This document shows positions 59,543 through 64,000 of a stretch of 64,000 nucleotides of DNA, piece by piece. Position 1 is the first letter of the stretch. The number at the start of each line of letters is the position of its first letter. The notes beneath the pieces were generated by a model. The model saw only the letters and a program-made list of their open reading frames with translations. It was not told the origin of the DNA and did not search any database. Source of the DNA: DASSSY01 sp035708205 (GTDB taxonomy: Bacteria > Bacteroidota > Bacteroidia > Chitinophagales > Chitinophagaceae); the NCBI GenBank assembly GCA_035708205.1, contig DASSSY010000003.1:179781-243780 (forward strand), read 5' to 3'. A program made the position numbers and the translations under genes.

Positions 59543-60562
59543 TTAATATGAAAAGATTGGTGTGACATTTCTTAGAGTACCTACTCTTGACATTATTGGA
59601 ATTGTTACTTCTGGTGCAGCAATCATGCCCATTCCCAAAATTGAATATCCTCCGGCTCTAAAATTTATTTCTAAGCCATTTGAAAGGTTGGTATTTTGGA
59701 AAGGCTTATTGAAATCAATAGTAAGTCCTGCAGATGGTGAAAATGAGAACGGCACAGAAATACTGACACCAAACAAAGAAAATGTACTTAAAAGATTTCC
59801 TTTCAGATCAAAAGTTGTCCATAAGGGACCCGCTAAATGAAATGAAGTTGATTCCAATTTTCCGTTAAAATAAGTTGTTTTAAAATTTCCTTCTTTATTA
59901 AAAGAAAAACTTGTATATAATTTAAGTGACAATTTGTCGCCAAGACTAGAATTAATCAATTGAATATCTTGCCCTGCTTTAACATCCACGCTAGTGTAAT
60001 ATGAACTCTGAACTGTTGTTGTGCCTATAAAAGTCGCGGAAGGATCCGCGTCCGCCTCGTGGTTAAAAGAACCATTTACCGCCACAACTTCCCCATCGGG
60101 AAGGACCTTAGTGGGTATGGTTCCACCGCCGCCGCCTTGTCCTGTTCCGGTACTTCCCCCGACATTACTATAGTTTCCTGCCGTCTGTGATGAAGTCCCG
60201 CTGTTATTGCCCACTGTGGCGCTATAATCATAGCCCGCCGACTGCCCAAAAGCCTCCTCCATACCTTCCGCCGCACCACCGAAAGTAGTAATCCATTGGC
60301 CAATCGATAAAAAATTGGCAGGGTTGATACCCGGGGTATAAGTTCCATTGGTCGGCGAGCCAATTCCTCCTCCTGCCGGAGAAAAAAACGGAACAATATT
60401 GGGATTTCTAAATCCCACCGGGCCTCCCGGTGGGATCGTTCCGCCGGGGTCCGTTCCGCTCACCGGGTTATCGCCCATCGCCTGGTAAGGGCTCAGCATA
60501 TCCTGCCCGCCTTGTGCCGCCAGCGGGTCCACGCTTAAAAACCTGCCGATCTGGGGATTCCT
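59543..60562 (-). CDS. Orphan Rhs C-terminal toxin tip (unknown toxin)
   Basis: The open frame begins directly after an in-frame TGA and encodes the end of an Rhs core (RNPQIGRFLSVDPLAAQ, QDMLSPYQAMGDNPVSGTDP), a Gly-rich linker with the shared AEGMEEAFGQSAGYDYSATVG segment, the pre-toxin motif VLPDGEVVAVNGSFNHEADADPSATFIGTTTV, and a unique C-terminal 150 residues that are beta-rich (LYTSFSFNKEGNFKTTYF; VSISVPFSFSPSAGLTIDF). No known toxin fold is recognised. With no start codon of its own before Val 60532, it is probably silent until recombined onto a full Rhs gene. Confidence 0.7.
   Translation of the reverse strand, partial: RNPQIGRFLSVDPLAAQGGQDMLSPYQAMGDNPVSGTDPGGTIPPGGPVGFRNPNIVPFFSPAGGGIGSPTNGTYTPGINPANFLSIGQWITTFGGAAEGMEEAFGQSAGYDYSATVGNNSGTSSQTAGNYSNVGGSTGTGQGGGGGTIPTKVLPDGEVVAVNGSFNHEADADPSATFIGTTTVQSSYYTSVDVKAGQDIQLINSSLGDKLSLKLYTSFSFNKEGNFKTTYFNGKLESTSFHLAGPLWTTFDLKGNLLSTFSLFGVSISVPFSFSPSAGLTIDFNKPFQNTNLSNGLEINFRAGGYSILGMGMIAAPEVTIPIMSRVGTLRNVTPIFSY
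60164..60273. repeat. 110-bp exact repeat of the Rhs tip linker
   Basis: Identical to 63891-64000. It encodes the linker MEEAFGQSAGYDYSATVGNN and following residues in both tips, and is a likely recombination tract for tip exchange. The repeat continues beyond the right edge. Confidence 0.92.
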
Positions 60563-60682
60563 TCAATTCTTTCAGGACAGGCCAAGCTGCCTTGCCCCGA
60601 AGCTCATCCAGTTCAGCCCGGCGTCGGTTATCGACAGTTGCGTTTTGTTTTCAAAGAGCGTCTTTTAAGTTTAAAAACTTAT
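60480..60682. repeat. Rhs core repeat, copy 1
   Basis: About 200 bp, roughly 90 percent identical to 62569-62762. On the minus strand it reads LNWMSFGARQLGLS, stop, KN, stop, RNPQIGRFLSVDPLAAQ; both stop codons are also in copy 2. Confidence 0.88.
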
Positions 60683-60768
60683 TTTATCAATTGTTCGGGT
60701 TGCCTCGAGGAACAATTTTCTCACGAGTTACAAACTCGACAACAAGGGAGACGAACACCAAAGGATAA

Positions 60769-61245
60769 CTAATTTTTAAAGTCGGAAAGAAAATTATTGA
60801 TTTGTTCTTTATTCATAATCCATTTTGTACTACTAGCATTAACAACAAGCCCATCCCAACCTGCTGACTTTACAACGAGTACAAATGCCTCATGCGCCGT
60901 CATTATCCAACCCACAATATGCTTTTCGCGATGCGGCATCCACAAATGCGCTTCTTCCCAATCTGTAAAAAGTGGTAAATAGGTGTTGCATTCTTCATTC
61001 AAGCATTTCAATAGCTTAACATTTCCTCCGTCAATAGAGGTTATACGTCCTTCGTCATTTTTTCCAAATTCGGTCTCCGATATATCTATCAAAACCAGAA
61101 AGACAGCTGTCTTTAACAATCCCAAAACCGACATCATGGTTTTAGCATTTGTATCTGCAAAGAACCTTTGAAAGGCTCTTTTCAATTCATTGTTTTCTAC
61201 TGGACGGTTAATATCGGTTTGTTCCTTTCTTTTAAAAAATTTCAT
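60769..61245 (-). CDS. SseB-like protein in toxin cassette (putative immunity)
   Basis: 158 residues. NNELKRAFQRFFADTNAKTMMSVLGLL at the N-terminus and LPLFTDWEEAHLW in the middle fit the SseB N-terminal domain, and EAFVLVVKSAGWDGLVVNASS fits its C-terminal pattern. SseB-like proteins often accompany polymorphic toxins as immunity or stray immunity genes. It lies downstream of the TNT cassette and its immunity gene on the same strand, with a 124-bp gap. It may protect against a toxin no longer present. Confidence 0.7.
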   Translation of the reverse strand: MKFFKRKEQTDINRPVENNELKRAFQRFFADTNAKTMMSVLGLLKTAVFLVLIDISETEFGKNDEGRITSIDGGNVKLLKCLNEECNTYLPLFTDWEEAHLWMPHREKHIVGWIMTAHEAFVLVVKSAGWDGLVVNASSTKWIMNKEQINNFLSDFKN

Positions 61246-61369
61246 GTTAAATTCATTTTCAATCGGCTGCTAAAAACAAAAAGTATTAATGCTATTCCTC
61301 TGCGGGAATTGATGATTTCAATTGAATGCCAATATAATATCATAAACATGTAGGATATTACAACCCACT

Positions 61370-61657
61370 TTAAATTGGTCCTAAATTATGTTTTTTACGA
61401 ATTAAATTATATTTCTCACGAAACTCCTGTAACCTAATTAAGCGACTCAATATATGTTGGCAAGCTTCATCTTCTGTGTCAAAACTCATTTTGTCTTGGG
61501 CTCGTCCTCGCTCGTCATAATCAAATGTCCACCACCTTGAATCTGAAAAAAGGAGAATGGTACTCATGGGTTTTAAAACACCATCCAATGAATAATCGCT
61601 TGGCCTTATTCCTAGTTCATCTAATTTGATTTTTAATTCACGCTTATTCATGATCAT
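61370..61657 (-). CDS. Putative immunity protein for TNT toxin
   Basis: 95 residues. The pattern LDELGIRPSDYSLDGVLKP ... RWWTFDYDERGRAQDKMSFDTEDEACQHIL is that of small immunity proteins encoded next to TNT-domain toxins. It is cytosolic (no signal peptide or membrane helix), as expected for an NAD-glycohydrolase target. Its start is 6 bp after the toxin stop. It looks intact although the toxin gene is broken. Confidence 0.75.
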   Translation of the reverse strand: MIMNKRELKIKLDELGIRPSDYSLDGVLKPMSTILLFSDSRWWTFDYDERGRAQDKMSFDTEDEACQHILSRLIRLQEFREKYNLIRKKHNLGPI

Positions 61658-61662
61658 TTATT

Positions 61663-62644
61663 TTACCAAATTATTATAATATCAGGGAATTCGATAGGTT
61701 CAATCGGTTCAATATATCCGCCTTCAAGCAATTCCCCTGCCGGAATGGATGATTTAAATTGGATACCGCCAGTCGGCAAGCCATTAGGATCCGCAATTTG
61801 TGACTGCTCCACGTTGAAAGGTTTTACAACTTTCCATTCCTCATAAATATCTGTGTTAGTATTTTCCAATAAATTCCTTTGGCTCATTGTTGTACCTCTC
61901 GGTGAAAAATATTCTGAATTATCTCGAGTTCCTCCATATCTTGTTAATATAAAATCTTTCGCTATCTCTCCTGTAATCGGTGGCGTGGCAGCCCCTCCAT
62001 TAGTGGATAAGCATAAAGCGGCCCCGGTTGAATGATGTCTAATCCTGGAAGCATCCATCCACCTGCAAGCCCTTGCCAGCTACTTCCCATATAAGAATCC
62101 ACAACCGCTGTTGTGCCTAAATGAGTCGCATTGGGGTTTGCGTCCGCAGTATGGTCAAAATAAGCATTTTTATCCACAATTTCCCCATCAGGAAGTACCA
62201 TAGTTTGTATGCCGCTACCACCTTGTCCTCCAGCATTGTTTTGCCCGTCATTGCCGGTCATATTTGTAGGTGTTTGAGAGTTTGTTTGTTGGTCATCACC
62301 GCCCAACGTTTTGTTCAATGCAGCAAGGGCATCCTGTTTAGCAATAAAGTCCTGAAGCTGATAGGCCATCATCATATTGTTCAATGCTGTAATTAAGACC
62401 CAAAGTCGTTGTTTACAGGAATAATGGGGGCATTGGCAGTTAAAACGATAGCTCCCCCTGGCGGTCCGACCAATTGAAGTAATTTAGCATCTTTTAATTC
62501 ACCTGGTCCTCCGGGCCTCATCCCTCCCGGATCAGTCAGGCTTCCCGGATTATTTCTCATCGCCTGGTAAGGGCTCAGCATATCCTGCCCGCCTTGTGCC
62601 GCCAGCGGGTCCACGCTGAGGAACCTGCCGATCTGGGGGTTCCT
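61663..62644 (-). pseudogene. Orphan Rhs tip with TNT-like NAD-glycohydrolase, two frameshifts
   Basis: Three frames together give one Rhs tip. Frame one runs from the core (SVDPLAAQGGQDMLSPYQ) to a stop at 62393. Frame two (62384-61962) holds MMMAYQLQDFIAKQDALAALNK and the pre-toxin motif VLPDGEIVDKNAYFDHTADANPNAT. Frame three (ending 61663) is a TNT-like domain: ILTRYGGTRDNSEYFSPRGTT, QRNLLENTNTDIYEEWKV and LPTGGIQFKSSIPAGELLEGG. Adding one G to the GGG at about 62398-62400 and one G to the GGGG at about 61990-61993 would join all three. TNT enzymes hydrolyse NAD+. It is either a decayed cassette or a pair of homopolymer sequencing errors. Confidence 0.75.
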
Positions 62645-62762
62645 TCAATTCTTTCAGGACAGGCCAAGCTGACTTGCGCCGAAGCTCATCCAGTTCAGCC
62701 CGGCGTCGGTAATTGATGGTTAGATTTTTCAAAGAGCGTCTTTTAAGTTTAAAAACTTCCAT
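62569..62762. repeat. Rhs core repeat, copy 2
   Basis: Second copy of the segment at 60480-60682, with the same two in-frame stops before RNPQIGRFLSVDPLAAQ. Confidence 0.88.
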
Positions 62763-62833
62763 AGTTTAGGAAGCCTTGCAGAACAGCGGACAACAACTTT
62801 TTCCAAATCAACATATCTGTAGCACTTAGGGTC

Positions 62834-62975
62834 GGAAACTTTCATTTAGCGCTTGATATTAACCAGAAAAAGAAAGAGGACAAGGGTAATTCTATCCTCT
62901 TTTTTCCAATTTATCCTTGATCATTAACCTGTTTTGGCTTCATCAACATAATTGATACACTGCCAGTTTCATAAG
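62834..62975. repeat. Rhs-array flank repeat, copy B
   Basis: Diverged copy of 58688-58838. It separates the immunity genes of the window-edge Rhs protein from the first orphan cassette. Confidence 0.7.
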
Positions 62976-62982
62976 ACTATTT

Positions 62983-63213
62983 CTATTGATCTTTAATTTG
63001 TTTATCATGCAAATATTTGATCGAATAATAGGCAATACAATAACCGGAAAAAATCCCACTAATAAATATTATGACATATAACCATATTACCGAAACATTG
63101 GGCGTTAATAAAAAGAACAGGCAGATTAGTAAAAACACGACTCCAAAAAGATACTTTACAATGGTAAAGGAATTAAATGCAAACCAATATAATAATGACC
63201 TTTTGTCTTTCAT
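62983..63213 (-). CDS. Small two-helix membrane protein (putative immunity)
   Basis: 76 residues with two to three hydrophobic segments (about 15-33 YLFGVVFLLICLFFLL and 40-62 VIWLYVIIFISGIFSGYCIAYY). It starts 2 bp after the stop of another small membrane gene, and both follow the Rhs tip at the window edge. Membrane immunity proteins usually protect against toxins that act on the inner membrane or enter through it. No family was recognised. Confidence 0.6.
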   Translation of the reverse strand: MKDKRSLLYWFAFNSFTIVKYLFGVVFLLICLFFLLTPNVSVIWLYVIIFISGIFSGYCIAYYSIKYLHDKQIKDQ

Positions 63214-63215
63214 AA

Positions 63216-63404
63216 CTATCGTTTTCTTTTTTTAATTTTTATTATTAATTCAAGAGCAACAGAAAGAATTAAAATAACTACAATACTGTATTTTAATATC
63301 ATATCTCCAAAATGTCGGAAACTATCTGAAAAGAAGATAATTAATATGGTTAATACAGCTAGAACTACCAACAAAGCTGTATTTAATTTTCTAAGTGAAT
63401 TCAT
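63216..63404 (-). CDS. Small two-helix membrane protein (putative immunity)
   Basis: 62 residues. It has two hydrophobic helices (about 10-27 ALLVVLAVLTILIIFF and 36-55 ILKYSIVVILILSVALEL), with a short Ser-Asp-Ser loop between and a basic tail (IKIKKRKR). It begins 36 bp after the toxin tip stop and is coupled to the following 76-residue gene. As a pair they are the best immunity candidates for the window-edge toxin. Confidence 0.6.
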   Translation of the reverse strand: MNSLRKLNTALLVVLAVLTILIIFFSDSFRHFGDMILKYSIVVILILSVALELIIKIKKRKR

Positions 63405-63440
63405 TTATTTGCTAATTTATGGAATAAATTAATAATAAGA

Positions 63441-64000
63441 TCAATGCTTGTCCGGATGACTGGGATCATACCAAAACTTTTTATATGTTACACCCATTGC
63501 TCCAAATCTTACAAACCATTTTATAAAATCATTTCCATTTCCTCCTGGGAAATAATTTTTATTATTAAAGTAGACAGGACGGATACGATTAGTCTTATCA
63601 GGTATTTCTGTTTTCCAATTTTTGGGATCACCATAAGGATCTATATTTCTCATCTCCATTGAAGGTGCTGCAGTATTAATGGGAAGAAATACTAACGCAA
63701 CGGTCGCAAACCCGGATGCTATCGCAGCCCCTGTTACGTCTACCGTTACTTCTATTCCAGTAGTTAATTCACTCACAAAACTTCCTGTGGCACCACCCAC
63801 TGCTATAGCACTTGCGTCTGTCCCATCACTGGTTGAGCTTTTACTATCTCCTTTTCCAACCTCACTCGGCGGATCCCCGCCCGCATTATGATTACTATAG
63901 TTTCCTGCCGTCTGTGATGAAGTCCCGCTGTTATTGCCCACTGTGGCGCTATAATCATAGCCCGCCGACTGCCCAAAAGCCTCCTCCATACCTTCCGCCG
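63441..64000 (-). CDS. C-terminal tip of an Rhs protein (5' partial)
   Basis: At least 186 residues; the frame runs off the right edge, so the bulk of the Rhs protein lies outside. It has the shared MEEAFGQSAGYDYSATVG linker, then a Ser/Thr/Gly-rich part and a hydrophobic stretch (VTGAAIASGFATVALVFLP), which may insert into a membrane. The last 70 residues (NIDPYGDPKNWKTEIPDKTNRI ... FIKWFVRFGAMGVTYKKFWYDP) form an unknown toxin domain. It lies at the promoter-proximal end of the array with two small membrane genes behind it, so it may be the tip of the active Rhs gene. Confidence 0.7.
   Translation of the reverse strand, partial: AEGMEEAFGQSAGYDYSATVGNNSGTSSQTAGNYSNHNAGGDPPSEVGKGDSKSSTSDGTDASAIAVGGATGSFVSELTTGIEVTVDVTGAAIASGFATVALVFLPINTAAPSMEMRNIDPYGDPKNWKTEIPDKTNRIRPVYFNNKNYFPGGNGNDFIKWFVRFGAMGVTYKKFWYDPSHPDKH
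63891..64000. repeat. 110-bp exact repeat of the Rhs tip linker, second copy
   Basis: Identical to 60164-60273 up to the window edge. Confidence 0.92.

Noticed and set aside
62550..62762. 70-residue basic ORF on the minus strand in the Rhs core repeat
   Set aside because: It is the alternate frame of the Rhs core segment (which encodes LNWMSFGA and RNPQIGRFLSVDP in the proper frame).

Overview
The window is a piece of a Bacteroidota chromosome, probably from the Chitinophagia side of the phylum; this is an inference from gene families, since no rRNA is present. The evidence is a protein with a C-terminal type IX secretion signal, a GldE-like CNNM/CBS protein, TAnnTTTG-type -7 promoter boxes in front of many genes, an IntDOT-like integrase, BmgA/MobC mobilization genes, and HmuY plus ChaN haem genes. 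Chromosomal genes are fairly GC-rich. The mobile island at about 31.2-48.8 kb is visibly more AT-rich.

Layout. 0-4.5 kb: haem uptake operon (HmuY, HmuT, HmuU, HmuV, ChaN). 4.5-8.9 kb: membrane protein, GldE-like protein, a copper-type HMA-AraC regulator, and a three-gene LolA/lipoprotein/FabZ-like set that looks like part of an aryl-polyene/flexirubin pathway. 8.9-31 kb: T9SS cargo, a TPR histidine kinase and its response regulator, thrS, metF, a Cu+ P-type ATPase, lysA, tRNA-Phe, dnaN, a stand-alone C-terminal half of carB, a PabC-like enzyme, dnaX, a NadR-like kinase, an FAD enzyme and a 2-hydroxyacid dehydrogenase. Three non-obvious items lie here: a complete lysine leader-peptide attenuator in front of lysA, an A10 slippage site at the tau/gamma boundary of dnaX, and a decayed CRISPR fragment with an exact 65-bp period.

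31,247-48,834 is a 17.6-kb integrative and mobilizable element bounded by an 18-bp direct repeat. It has split a chromosomal tRNA-Arg(ACG) gene: the 3' half is at the left end and the 5' half at the right end. It carries its own intact tRNA-Arg(ACG) just inside the right end. It encodes an integrase, an AbiEii-type toxin-antitoxin pair, an HTH protein, a TOPRIM/primase-like protein, a probable oriT, MobC, a relaxase, and a Zn/Cd/Co resistance block (P1B-2 ATPase, Fur-family regulator, CDF exporter, CzcB, and a CzcA fused to its outer-membrane factor). A 113-nt highly structured element sits between czcB and czcD.

48.9-58.6 kb: ordinary chromosome with a histone-H1-like protein next to rpmA/rplU, a META lipoprotein, rpe, two outer-membrane proteins, a SET-domain protein, a two-cistron metH and tRNA-Ser. 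58.6-64 kb: an Rhs polymorphic-toxin region on the minus strand. The end of one Rhs protein with two small membrane proteins behind it is followed by two orphan toxin-tip cassettes with immunity genes. One of these is a TNT-like NAD-glycohydrolase tip broken by two single-base lesions in G runs. Repeated Rhs core segments and repeated flanks show how the array was built.
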